Source: Coffea arabica (lineage: Eukaryota > Streptophyta > Magnoliopsida > Gentianales > Rubiaceae). From it: 64,000 nt of DNA. Shown one piece after another: positions 46,398-58,982 of the stretch. The notes under the pieces are model-generated. The model was not told the origin of the DNA and searched no databases. It saw nothing but the letters and a program-made list of their open reading frames with translations. The stretch covers positions 43,973,072-44,037,071 of the forward strand of contig NC_092326.1 in NCBI RefSeq assembly GCF_036785885.1. The letters are read 5' to 3'. Position numbers and translations under genes: made by a program. Each line of letters begins with the position of its first letter. Position 1 is the first letter of the stretch.

Positions 46398-48192
46398 GGA
46401 GATGGCTGTTGGGATGTTGGTGGCAATTTCTGCATCAACGGTAACAGCGTATCTGAATCTGTGGTATTCGATTGGTATTACGTACTTTAAGTCAGAAGCA
46501 GCATTAGTGAGCTGGGCATTTATTGTCCGAGAGAGGTTGACATCTCATGTAGAATTGCTGATATTTTTCCTCAGTCCCACCAACGTACGACTCTGCTGCT
46601 TTTTCGCTCTTCTTTGTTTAGATTGATTTAAACTTTTGCTGTCTGCGGCTACATGAATAATAAGTCCATGTATAAAGGAGGAGTGGGGATGATTAGTTTA
46701 CTGGAACAGATGAATATAACGGCTTGGTTGACTTGACGACGCCACTTTCAATCTTTGTTACTTGTTGTAACCCTGCTGCCCATCCCCCTCCCCTTGGTTA
46801 TTGTTTCTCTCTCTCCCTCTTCCCCTCTCCCAGGTTCCTCTATAGATTCTCGTACATATCTCAGAATATTTTCTCCATCTTATAGCAGACTGGGGGGAGA
46901 GAGAGATAACCCCATGCAGCTCTTAATCTATTGAATCCGCTCTTAGAGAAAGAATAGTAAGCGAACACCGTTCAATGGGCAGTGCAAGCTAAAGCTTTTA
47001 GGTTTTGCCCAGAGAAATGCTCAGCTACTTAAAGTTGCGCGGTGAAGGCCCTCAGGTTTGTCCAGAAAATGCTCTTGAGTTATTCCGATTTGGTTAGTGG
47101 TGCACTTCATTGATTCATCTAAAGTTACATAGAACTGTGTTATAGCTGTTGTAGTTATCTTTTCATAAGTTTATTAAGCACTAGAAGAACAAGAAAACAC
47201 TTGAGAAGAGTGAATCACTGAAACCATTTTATAGCACTAGTTTATTATACTTGAGCATCATCATAATCATGCACTCGACTTGAAAATAAAAGAATTCATA
47301 AGACAGAGAATGAAGCCATTTGGATATTTTTTGTTGTGGTTAGTGATTCGTAGTTGCCCATTTGGACTGTTGCACAATGGATGGTTACAGAATACCTAAT
47401 CATGGCTACTTGTTAAATAGAGTAACCAATACACTACCAATTGTAAAGGGGCTTACAAAAGTATACATGAGATGATGAGATGCCCAAAACCATATATACT
47501 CATATAAAAGAGTCAATACAAAAGTGATAATCACTGTCGGCTTCTCCAAATGATTAATGAAGTTCTTTTCATGTCAAAATCAAAAAAGAAGAAAGAAAAA
47601 AAAATATGTATGAAGATTAATTCATACAATTGGGAACCCTCATATGCATTTGATCAACAAAATTGCACATCAGCAGCAGCAGCAGGATGTAGAATTCCTG
47701 ACTCTCATATGCTTGCTAAATTCAACATATGCGACGTTAATTCAATCGTGACAACGTATACACCGTCATCGTTCATTCAAAGATTAATCTATAAAACAAA
47801 GTAAAATTAAATGCTCCTCTTCCTCCACCGCGGATGGGATGAGAGGGATGAAATGAAGCAGCAGAAGCAGGATCCACGATCGAAGTCATAGCAGTAGGTT
47901 ATGAAATACTGCTGCTTGCTCCTTAGTACTAATTAACCACTACTAAGTAATAATGCTGTGTCCGAGACTTGGGGGGTAGAGTAGATCCTCCCCAGAATCA
48001 GAATGGTGTTTGGGTGTCGGAGCCCCAGACCATCCCTCTCCCGCAGTTGCAGGATCCAAGAGGACGACCTCCTCCTCCGCCTCCTCCTCCTGGTGATGAA
48101 ATTTCTCCCGCCGCCAACTCATCCATAACTGCCCTGCCCTGCCCTTGCTCCACCTTTACCTTTACAACCCACCGCCAAACACCAAATGTCCA
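46398..48192. other. Intergenic region: aminoacylase 3' UTR and upstream region of the next gene
   Basis: The first few hundred bases are probably 3' UTR. The rest carries no supportable gene. From about 47940 the sequence becomes C-rich (CCTCCTCCGCC near 48070), likely the 5' leader of the gene at 48193. Confidence 0.5.
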
Positions 48193-50052
48193 ATGACTAA
48201 TGATGGGGCTGCCCATCTCGTGTACGTCCGTAGAAAGCCCGATCCACCACATCTACCACCTGCCTCTTCTGACCCGCACCAACCACCCATACCCGCTCTC
48301 GATTCTGAATCGCCACCTGGGAAATCCGTTCATCATCAATACCAGTCTTCTTCTGAAAATATTTCTGGCCCTAATCAAGTCTCTCCTGGGATTTCATCTT
48401 CCATGCGCACTCCTCCTGCTCCCGCCAAATTGACTGCTATTCCTGCCGCTACTCCAATTACGCATTGGGAAAATGGTCCGTCTTGCAAATTAAACAACTC
48501 CCTGCACAAGCTGGACCCCTCAGATCAAAAGGATTATATTGAGAGTACGTCTTTTTGACCTACATAAAGCTTACCTACCTCATTCTCCGTCTTCTTCTAA
48601 ATCATGCTATTAATTTGTTACTCAATGCTCGCCGCCCCTTCTTGTTTTGCAGTGCTTCGATCTCTTTCCTCTGTGGAACTCAGTAAGCATGCGGTTGAAC
48701 TGGAGAAGAGGTCAATTCAGCTTTCCCTGGAAGAAGGTTGTATATGCTGTTAATTGCTTTTCTCTTGCTTCACTCTTTATTGTTTTTAGGTGAAAATGTG
48801 GCGCACAGACCAGAAATTGACAACATCCATATTCGTATTGCATCACTCTTTATTGTCTGGGATTCAATGCCTCATGCGGCATTTTTTTTTCCCTTCTGCT
48901 AGAGTTCCATCATACTGATCATTTTCTTGTAATATTCACTCTGTTCTTTCTCCAAACCACAATAATTCCATGCTGATGATGATTTTCTTTCCTCACCGTG
49001 GTACGACAGAAGCATTTTAATCTTCTCTATGTGAAGATTCATGCCACTAGGACTGCCCGCTTGAATTTTCTGTCTGCCAAGGAAAATATCCAGGGTTCTG
49101 ATGTTTCGAAGTTTTGCAAGATCTATTGAGCTATTAACTGCAAAAGAAATAAATAAATAAACTCACCTCGTTCACATTCATTAGGCTGAGCTTTGGTCAT
49201 ATCTGCCCTCGTTGCAAGTTGAATGTGATCGATGTCGGGCTTCCTTTTGGATACCTTTGAACAATTCATGCTACCTCTTTCCAGTTGCCCTGTCTTTCCC
49301 TTCCCATTTCTGTCAGCTGGATGAGTCGGAAGGAGGCAATCACCTCAAAAGCTGAACCTCCCAAGTGTAGACCTCTTAGTCTCTTGGGCTTGCCAATTTA
49401 CAGTCAGATGAAAAAGCAATACAACCTTCAGCTGTCAATCTCTTAGTCTCTTAGCACTTTCTTAAGATCTGATCAGCCAATAAAGAATACAATGACAATG
49501 CAAATTCAATTCAAAAGTCCAATATAGGGCTACAGGAACATCATTTGTCTATCCTTCCTCGTGAGTGCAGGCTTATGTGTCTTAGGGAAATATAGTTAGC
49601 TGGCTTTGCTTTCCTGCAGCTGCCGCTTCACCCATTCTGAAGCATCAGTGCCAAAGATGAGCAATTTGGTTGACTTACTGCTCCAGCCATGACCGTCTTT
49701 TGTATTATGTTACTATATTGATTGCCAATTCTTGTTGCTCTGAGATTTTCTCCAATTTTTTGGCTTCTGCCTTGTCAAATAACTCATTTTCCTGGCCCAT
49801 TTTGTTAGGCAAAGACGAGCCTAGAATCTTCTAAATTTACTTGCAATTTCTGTCTTCACTACATGTACTACTACTTTGCTTTTGCTCTATTTTGGGTTGA
49901 GCATATGGTCACAACACGTTACTAATATCATTTCTTGTCCTAATTGTTTCCTGTCTGGTTCAGCAAAAGAGCTTCAACGAGTTCAAGCCCTTGATGTCTT
50001 GGAGAGATACTCGAAGCACTCGAGAGTGCCCTCGAACCAACAAAACATGTAA
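48193..50052 (+). CDS. Small plant protein of unknown function
   Basis: Three exons (48193-48544, 48653-48736, 49964-50052) join in phase to give 525 nt, 174 residues. The first exon encodes a Pro/Ser-rich, probably disordered part (YVRRKPDPPHLPP, SSENISGPNQVSPG) ending in a segment with two conserved-looking aromatics (THWENGPSCKL). Exons 2 and 3 encode a strongly helical, charged segment (LRSLSSVELSKHAVELEKRS, then SLEEAKELQRVQALDVLERY), likely a short coiled coil. I recall similar plant proteins with this SSVELSKHAVELEKR motif but no function. The start at 48193 gives a sensible N-terminus; an in-frame ATG at 48145 would add 16 residues. No transmembrane or targeting signal is evident. Confidence 0.75.
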
Positions 50053-51060
50053 AGACAATTTAGGTCAAGGTGTTCGACCACTGGTCAGTTGTAGACCTTG
50101 TTACTGTACTTTTAAGCTCAGCATACCCTGTTATGTTGTAATTACTGTTTCTGTAAACATTTAGACGTCTATTGGCTCCGTCCATTGACATGTAGATATT
50201 CCTAAGTGTATTTAACCGCAACATAATTTTACAAAGTGTAATATTCTCATTTGTTGTTTTGTCACTCTTAAATGTTAAGCAAATTTATACCTCAAAGAAA
50301 AGAAATTGCAGGGCAAATTTAGCTCTTTCTTGCTTTGAGCAACTGCAAAAGATGGGGAACTGGCGTCATGGTTTCTGAAGTCTGTTATCGATATAGTTTG
50401 TAAATTCTATATCATCAAATGATTGGGTGCCATTATAGAATGTGTTAATGTACCTATATAAACCTTAAATTCAACCAAAGATCTGCTACATTGCCTTCAA
50501 CAGATGATCAAGTGAAAGGACGCAGCAGCATCCCAGACATGCCGTCCATATGCAAATGTTTCAGAAGAACTGTAGAAATCCAAGGACATACTTGACAAGC
50601 ATTGCAAAATTAGAAGTGCAAAGAGTATGTGATGGAGGAATTTGTGTATCATGCATCTTTTTTCTTGTTTGATGGAGGTAACTTTCCTTGATCTATCCGG
50701 TAGCACAGAGTCGAGCATCCATGGATGGCCCTAAGCGTTGTGGTTTTTGATGATACATACGTTAGGCATGGCATGGGAGAGTCCACACAACTTTGGGACA
50801 GGTACGGTTAGTAATAGGTGAAATTGTTTTAATTTTTTAATGATTTGGTGTACATTCTCACGATTTTGATATATTTTATAATGCCCAACAAAAAGTTATA
50901 TGAGTGTACACGAAATCATGAAATATATCAAATATTATATGGAAATACGCCAAATCATTAAAAAAAAAAAAAAAAAAGTAAAACAACCACATCAACCGTA
51001 CCTATTGCAAATCGTACCTATCTCGTTCTCCTCCCATACAACTGGCTACGTAAATAGGAT
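50053..51060. other. Intergenic region
   Basis: This holds the 3' UTR of the preceding gene in its first part and AT-rich DNA after that, with an A17-like run near 50960. No gene is seen. Confidence 0.5.
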
Positions 51061-51277
51061 AGTATTATGCATAGTTATTAAATTCGGCCTGGCTCAACGG
51101 TTGAATTGGTCAAATTGGTGGACCGGCCATGAAATCGGACTGATTTAGCAACAATTGGATCGGAGTTGCAGACAGTATTATGCATAGTTATTAAATTCGG
51201 CCTGGCTCAACGGTTGAATTGGTGGACCGGCCATGAAATCGGACTGATTTAGCAACAATTGGATCGGAGTTGCAGAC
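51061..51277. repeat. Tandem duplication of a roughly 110-bp unit
   Basis: Unit 1 is 51061-51173 (113 bp) and unit 2 is 51174-51277 (104 bp). They begin AGTATTATGCATAG and end GGAGTTGCAGAC. They appear identical except that unit 2 lacks the nine bases TCAAATTGG. The content (AAATTCGGCCTGGCTCAACG, GGACCGGCC) resembles the terminal part of the Mutator-like MITE family at 41898 and 52439, so this is probably a duplicated fragment of that family. Confidence 0.85.
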
Positions 51278-52429
51278 AATTCGCTTTGAGAAAAGTGCAA
51301 GGGTATGATCAGTGCGAAAAAAAACGTAAACAAGTATCATTATTGTCACATAAGTATAATATTATAGGAGGAATTGTCGCTAGTAGCAGTTTTCTTTAAA
51401 ATAGTTCGTTCCCATCTCACTGACGTATCGAATATACCAAAGTCTTGGCGTATCTGTGGATATACTTCGATTGACCGTTCCTTGTCTGAGTTGGATCCCC
51501 CTGTCCCTTGAGGAAGAGAAGGTGGGAATCTGATCACCGGATTCCCTGGCAAAGCGACTGCTGCAACTACTACTACTAGTGATAATGAGTAAAGACTAAG
51601 AAGCCAAAGAGTTCGGCTGACTTTTGCTTAAGTATTTTATCGGAGAAAGTGTGGCCTGCGTGCTCAAAGTTGTGATGCCTAGGTCCTGACCCAACCATGG
51701 AAGAAGAACCAACAATGGAAGAAGTCTAATCTAATAGCAATGTCCCAGCGACGCAGACAAAGAAATGCCTTTTTGTCTCTATCAACTCAACGTTGTATGT
51801 CCTCTGCTCTGATCAGCTTTGCTGCTGAGCAGATATCACTACTCAGTAGGACAGTAGCAGTAGTAGTATAAGGTTTTCGTTGACATAATAATTGCAATAT
51901 CTGTAATTTTTTTTTTTTTTTAAACTTTCTACGTCGCTCAAAGCTCACATCACAATTATGGGAACAAATCGTTGACATCAACTGTTAAGAGTTACATAAT
52001 GTAGTATTATTACTGATTCTTGGATCTCTCGTGAGTCGGGCTAACGTTTGCAGTCGACCAACCAAACAAATGAAGCAAAGCTAGCAAGCAAGCAAGCATG
52101 CTCTAAGGGCGTCCGATCAGTAGCGCTATAAGATGGGATGCGGCGACTCATTGCCTCAGCCCAGCAGGGCATTGAACAGCCAGTCAGTCTCCCCCATCCC
52201 CCGCGTCCCACTTGAAGCATGTCTTATTATATTATGATATACTCTATACCGCGGTTACACGTCGATCATGATCTCACTGTTGTTGGCACCTGTCCACTCT
52301 TTCCTTCTTTTTTCCTATCCACCTCAAACTTCAATCTTCAAACCCCCACCCCATATGTGATATGCCCACCTCACCTCACCTCACCTCACCTCTTTCTTTT
52401 CTTTCTTGGATGATGATTTAACCACATTC
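51278..52429. other. Intergenic region
   Basis: There is no supportable gene. A 68-codon minus-strand frame (51346-51552) is present but matches nothing I know. CTCACCT repeats occur near 52370-52392. Confidence 0.5.
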
Positions 52430-52736
52430 ATTCTCACTAATGTTTTGAAAACCAGACCCGACCGGTCGGTTCGACCGATCGGACCATGAACCGATCGTGT
52501 CTTCGGTCCGGTTCAATCAAAAAGCCAAAGAATTAATTGAACCGGTAAAAATCGAGAAATTCAATCGATTTTTATTAAATATTTATTTTCTAAAATAAAT
52601 ATTTTAGTTTTATTCAAAATTTTTAATACTAAAATGAATAAAAAAATTATTAAACCTTTGAATTGGGATTGAACCGTGAATCGAAAAATTTTCCGGTTCA
52701 CTTCCCAATCCGAGTTTAAAAACATTGATTCTCGCT
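52430..52736. mobile_element. Mutator-like MITE, second copy
   Basis: The element spans 52439-52727 (289 bp). Flanking 9-mers are ATTCTCACT (52430-52438) and ATTCTCGCT (52728-52736), one mismatch. The ends are inverted: AATGTTTTGAAAACC on the left and, read inward on the right, CAATGTTTTTAAACTCG. The arms carry the same GACCGGTCGG/ACCGATCGG motif type as the copy at 41898, and the interior is AT-rich. No coding capacity. Confidence 0.8.
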
Positions 52737-54786
52737 CGTACACCCTTCACTAACTCATACGATGGAGTACTAGACTACAATAATATTAGTGTATTATGCT
52801 AGTTGCGCTTGCGAGTTCATTCATATGCGTGTGTTTGTTTAAATCGTACAATCTCTACTCCCCCAACCCAAACTAGTTACTTGATAGTCGAGAGATATTG
52901 AAGGAGATATAGAATCACTTTTTTTTTTTAAATATTTGATAATTAAGTCTCGAAAAGAAACAAGAAATTTTATCCTAAAGAAAATATAAGATCTAGTTAT
53001 TAACTAACTAATAGTTTTGTAATTAATCATTTCTACACCGACTATCAAGATTAGTGTGTATGTTATTCGATTATTTTATATATACATGTCACATATATTT
53101 TGTTTTATTTGTCATGTTGTAATAAGTAGAAAAGTGTTAAATCAGACTAGTCCAAAACTTGAAGCACTAACAATATAATTATCTCGTAACGTGCCTCAAA
53201 TTGATAAGATTCATGAGAGGAATCTACAAGATAGCAAAGGTGAGGAGGACCAGTGATGATAATACAGAGAGAGGCACATTAAAAATTGATGACACTTTTG
53301 AGCGTTCCCATCACAGCAAGAATAAAGCTAATTCCCCCCAGAGAACCCAGGCCCCCACCCACTCTTGTTGGTTGTAGCTGCTCCCTCCCCCAGAAGGCTG
53401 TTGGGCTGATGACGGCTGCATGTAGTCCCAAAAACCAAGACATCCTCTCTACCTTATTTCACGACCCCAAAAGGATTGTGTACCGTATTCATATCCTCCT
53501 CCTTACATCCAACAAACATAAGCTAGCAAGTCCCACGTACCACCCTTCCTTCTTCCTTTGCATGTCTCTCTACATATATGGTTTTTTTTTCCCTTCTATT
53601 TTTTTTTTTATAACGTAAACCCACTTTACCAAACGTTTTCTAGTTGCTAAAGAATCACAGTACAGTAACAGTACAGCAGAACATGCCTTCTGCAGCTGCT
53701 CAACACAGTACCAACGAATCTTCTCCAGTCTGTCTGTGAGTCACTTGTTTCTTCTTCCTTTAGTTTTTTTCCTCTGTTGGAGTGATTGCTCCTTATTCTG
53801 ATTATATGAAATCAAGACGGCGTGATTTTTTTTTTCCCTATTTTAACAGATGGGACTTTTTGTACTTTACTTTTTCTTGTGGATGGTATCATTCTTATAA
53901 TCTTCAGAGTCATGGAGCTGTCGTTTCTGACATCATTCCGGAACTTCTGACTGTAGCTTGAATTTAGGTCGTGTTGCTATTCACAATCGAAAATGAACGT
54001 ATTTTGTTTTGTATGCCCCATGCGCACTAGGTCGGGACACGGAGTGTGTAGTGGTGCATCCATCTAGTCTGGTTGGTTCTGTCCTTCCTACACGGCCGGT
54101 TGGGCTTCCCCCCTTTCCCGTAGTACAGTAGTAGTTAGTGGTTATTACAGTTGGCCTTTGTACAGCAAAAAATAAAAATAAAGTTAAAAAAAAAGAGAGT
54201 GTTTGACTTTCCTGACGACAATCCAGGTGGATACAGAGATATATAGCTTCCTCAACTCAAGGTTGGAGTCAGTACTCTTTCAGTATCCTAGTCTTAGGTG
54301 TCACCACAATTCTCTGTTCCAGTAAAGTGTGAAAGATCCCTCTTTTTCTTTTAGAACTTTTCCCTTTGGGTTGTTTCTGTGATTGTCGAATAGCGGAGTT
54401 GGTGTTTCTTGACGTCTTTGAGTAGGCAGTCACTCTGTAGTATGTAATTTAGAGCTTTACTGTTTTGATTTTTCGGGGAGTATGATCACTCTTTGGTGAA
54501 ATTCTGTTTGCTGCTGCTGTTTCTGTTGTTCTCTGAAATGCATTTGTAATTGCAGTTGATCAGTGATACCTACAAAATATATTGACGACGTTGGTTGGGG
54601 CCACTCTGGCTGATTGAGTTTTGGAAGACTGTCGAAACCAATCCATCCTGGGAGTCCCTCTTCTTGTTTTTCCCATATTCACGCTGCTACTCGTCTACTT
54701 TGGTTCTTGATCTGTTTGCATTTTTTATGATTCATTAGGACTTGTGTGTGTGAAAATGGAGGTCTAAGAGAACATTCCGGGCCATT
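52737..54786 (+). promoter_or_regulatory. Upstream and 5' leader region of the NIN-like gene
   Basis: No coding gene is seen. Possible leader features are a short frame at 53683-53739 (18 codons, starting MPSAAAQH) and a three-codon frame (ATG GAG GTC TAA) at 54757-54768, 19 bp before the main start. A leader intron is common in this family and a splice acceptor-like site occurs at about 54555, but I cannot prove it. Confidence 0.4.
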
Positions 54787-57700
54787 ATGGGAGATGGGGC
54801 CTTCACGGCTAATGACTCGGGAACACTTTCTGACAATGTCCTGGACTTCGATCTCATGGATGAACTCTTGTTTGATGGTTTCTGGTTAGAATCTACACGG
54901 GAGTCCAACTTTTGGGAGCCTGGTCCGTCTACTACCGGTGCTTTAGATTCCCCTCTATACTATTCCCTTACTCCAGAGATTAACATAGCCCATTTTAATT
55001 CGAACCTAGATCAGGCAAGCATTTCAGAAGAAGCAAAAACGACTGATTTTGTTGACCATAAGGCTCTCGGTCGTACCCAAATGGATGAATTTGGGACAAG
55101 ACACCGGGAGAACCTTGACGCTGCTCTTCATTCTGCATCTTCAGGGCAACCTGAAGGCTTTTTGGTAGAAGGGAGCGACATGAACAGAAGATTATGGGTT
55201 GGACCAACTGGAGATCCAACTCCAAATACCTCGGTGAGAAAGAGACTAGTGCAGGCTATTGAATACCTGAGGAAATCCACTTCTGATAAGGATGCTCTGA
55301 TTCAAATTTGGGTGCCTGTAACAAGAGGAGGCGGACGTGTTCTTTCAACTAAAAATCAACCATTCTCCCTCGATCCAAATTGCAGAAGTCTTGCAGAATA
55401 CAGACACATCTCCAGAAACTATCAATTTGCCGCTGAGGAGGACTCCAAGGAGCTTGTTGGATTGCCTGGCCGTGTCTTCTTGAAGAAGTTGCCCGAGTGG
55501 ACTCCTGATGTTCGTTTTTTCAAGGGAGAAGAGTATCCACGTGTTAATCATGCCCAGCAGTACAATGTTAGAGGGTGTCTTGCTCTTCCTGTTTTTCAAA
55601 GAGGAAGTGGAACTTGCTTAGGTGTCGTTGAAATTGTCTCAACAGCTCAGAAAGTTAATTATGGCCCTGAACTTGAAAACATTTGCAAAGCTCTTGAGGT
55701 TCATTCATGCCCTGATTCATTTTAATTGTTCTATGATTATAAAAAAAAGCAGTTACTTTCTCCCACAGACTGTTGAGAGTTAAAAACAGAGACTTAATTT
55801 GTTCAAGTATCATTGGATTTAAGATGAAATGCTGACTTTAGGATCTTGGTCCATCTTCAGTGGCATGATATGATAAGTTTTCAAGGTGCGGCATTTTGCT
55901 CGACCTGTTGGTCACAGCCCTGTATCTAATTGCACTTATTGTAGCCTATACATTGTATGTTATCAGCTTTTAGATGTTTGTTTAGTTTGACATATATCAT
56001 GAAGGTTTCTGATTTTGGACTAACATTTTAAATCCTGGTCTATGCAGTTGTAGTGTTATCTCAACTTCATTTCTCCCAAATGCATCATTTTTTTTTTTTT
56101 TTTGGTCCTTTCTTTGGTTTCTGAGCAATAATTCATTCTTTCAGGCTGTCGATTTAAGCAGCTCAATTATCTCAACTTCTCCCAACATGAAGGTACACAC
56201 GAGAGGCTTGTAGTACCTAAAAAATGAAATTTGCAATTGGAAGTTCATTCCTGATATCACATGTATGCTTTTGTCAGGATTGTGACGAGTCCTACCAACT
56301 AGCTTTAGTAGATATCCGATCTGTGTTGAAATATGTCTGTGACATGAATAAATTGCCGCTGGCTCAGACTTGGGCCTCTTGTATCCGGCAAGGCAAAGGC
56401 GGGTGCAGGCACTCCGAAGAGAACTATGTGCGTTGTGTTTCTACCGTTGACTCTGCTTGCTATGTGCGTGATCCACAAGTTATGGACTTCCATGCAGCTT
56501 GCTCCGAGCACCACTTGCTTAAAGCCGAAGGTTTGCCAGGGGGAGCATTCATGACAGATCAACCATGTTTTGCTACTGATATCACAGCCTTCAGCAAGAC
56601 AGATTACCCTCTTTCTCACCATGCCAAAATATTTGGAATGCGTGCTGCTGTAGCGATACGTGTTCAGAGTATTTACACTAAATCTGCTGACTTTGTTTTG
56701 GAGTTCTTTCTACCGCTTGATTGCACAGATGCTGAGGACCAGAAGCAGATGTTGAACTCAATATTTTCTGCATTACAACAGATTTGCCACTGTTTGCATG
56801 TCATCACAGACCAAAAGGTAAGAGAAGAAACAACCATTCCTGATGATGAAAAGCCAAGCTCTTCTGTCAGTAAATCAGTAAAAGAGAAGACTTTAGGTTT
56901 TGTATCACCCGCTAAGGAATTATCTCTAAGCACTTCCTCCTGGGTTGCACCCGCACTAGACAACTCAGAGACAGTCAAAGATGTAGCTTTCTCTCTGGAT
57001 AATCACCAGGAGGATCCAGAAGAAGAGTGCAAGTTGACAACCCAGTGGGACAACAATAAGGCGGAGCTACATCATACGCCTACATCCCCCAAGCTCATCC
57101 AAATTCCGCAACGTTCTGGATTGAAAGGACATGTTGTAGGTAGTGAAGATGTTTCTGCAGTTGGGGGTCATAACTCAATGGGTGACAGAAGCACAGGTCA
57201 AAGAAGAAGGACGAAGACGGAGAAGAGTATCAGCTTGCAAGATCTAAGACAGTACTTTTCTGGTAGCCTGAAAGATGCTGCGAAGAGTATTGGAGGTACG
57301 AAACACTTTCACTTGGAAAAAATATATATACATCACCAGATCCAATTTATACAAGACTTTCCATACCTTGAGAGGTTTATATGCAAGTTTCAGCTTTCAA
57401 AAATCCAGAATTTCTTGTTATGGATTTCCTTTGATGTATAGTTGATTATTATCTGCTAAGCATAAGTTGACATATAATAACTTGTATATTGGAGTCTAAA
57501 ACTTAACATAGGAGTGATGTATTTATAAAATGCCCGACAGCAAGTATAATTCTTTCAAATCTGAAGATAACAAAAACCCAAGCGTGAGAGGGCCTCAAGG
57601 TACCGAACTGGAGTGCTAATTTTGTTCACTTCACTACAATACGAGTGAATGCATAATAATATAGTCAAATTTTCTTTCTTGAAGAGGTTGAATAGTAATA

Positions 57701-58982
57701 ATATAGTCAGAAAACTTGGTAGACATATAGTTATTTGGCTTTATCTGGTATAGAGTTGAAAAGCCTTTGCAGTTTTGGTGGGTTATGACTTGTAGGTTTA
57801 CGTACATGAACCATTCCACTTTAAATCTGGTTCTAAGGAATCTCAGGTCTGCTCTGGAAATTTGGGGATGGCACTTGACTTCTGCTGATAGGCTAAAATT
57901 GTCGTCAATCCAATTCGAAGAGATTCTTTGTTTCATCATGATTTTGACATTGCTATGCACTTTCACGTTCATAATTTTGACCACTTCCCTGATCACGAAA
58001 GCAGAACCCTCTAAGCTTAATCTGTGCCATTAATTTCCTGCAATACCAGATGGTATAGCTTGCTGAAAAAGAAATTCAATCTGTCGATCTTGCAGTATGT
58101 CCCACAACATTAAAAAGAATATGCAGACAACACGGAATCACTAGGTGGCCTTCTCGAAAGATAAAGAAGGTTGGCCACTCGTTAAGAAAGCTCCAACTTG
58201 TGATCGATTCAGTCCAGTGTGCCGAGGGCGCTATTCAACTGAGTTCTTTCTATACCAACTTCCCTGAACTGAATTCTGCAAATTTACCAACTCCAAGTAA
58301 CTTGTCCATGTCACAAGGGAGCGATCATTTGCAGAAACTGACCACTCAACCTGAGGGTTGCATCTTAAGCCCTGAAACTACTGCTTCAAAATCACCTTCT
58401 TCTTCTGGTAGTCATAGCTCCAGTTCAAGTTTTTGTTATTCCACTGGGCCAATGCAGTCTATTCCTGTCCACGCGCCCAGTGCTCAAGATGCTTCATCTG
58501 CAGAAGAGTGCAGAGCAGCACTGAAGAAAACATGCAGTGATGCAGAGTTGCATGATTTGGTTAAAAGAGAAGAAACCAAGCTTCTAGGAAGATCTCAAAG
58601 CCAAAAGATTTTCATTGATGATGTGTCTCCTGATACTCTGCCTTCCTTCCCACAGACTAGCAGCCAGATATTACGGAGTGGAAGCTTGTTTAGGGTAAAA
58701 GTAAATTTCGGGGAAGAAAAGGTCCGGTTTAGTCTACAGCCTCATTGGGGTTTCGCAGATTTATTGAAAGAAGTACGGGGGCGCTTTAGCATAGACGATC
58801 TCATTGAGATTGATCTTAAATATTTGGATGATGACAACGAATGGGTGCTTTTGACATGTGATGCTGATCTTGAAGAATGTATAGACATACACAAATCCTC
58901 TAAAAGCACCGTGATCAGACTGTCCATCCACCAGGGCCGTCATTTTAATGTTGGAAGCACATCTGGTAGCCATGGCTCATGA
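54787..58982 (+). CDS. NLP4: NIN-like protein (NLP4/NLP5 type) nitrate-signalling transcription factor
   Basis: Four coding exons (54787-55698, 56145-56192, 56278-57295, 58096-58982) give 2865 nt, 954 residues. An acidic N-terminus (DFDLMDELLFDGFWLE) resembles the MDELL-DGCWLE signature of NLP4/NLP5. A GAF-like nitrate-response region follows (LVGLPGRVFLKKLPEWTPDV, NVRGCLALPVF). The RWP-RK DNA-binding domain (about 628-690) contains ISLQDLRQYFSGSLKDAAKS, CPTTLKRICRQHGITRWPSR and Lys681; its exon junction falls at the SIG/VCP boundary. A C-terminal PB1 domain occupies about 859-938 (WGFADLLKEV, DADLEECIDI). NLPs bind nitrate-responsive cis-elements and are retained in the nucleus after nitrate and calcium-kinase signalling; PB1 mediates oligomerisation. 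The Ser in YRHIS lies where NLP7 carries its CPK-phosphorylated serine, by my reading of the alignment. The assignment to NLP4 versus NLP5 is not settled. Confidence 0.92.

Noticed and set aside
51346-51552. 68-codon minus-strand frame
   Set aside because: Composition is not low-complexity, but I recognise no family, no neighbouring exon and no promoter context. It lies in repeat-rich intergenic DNA.
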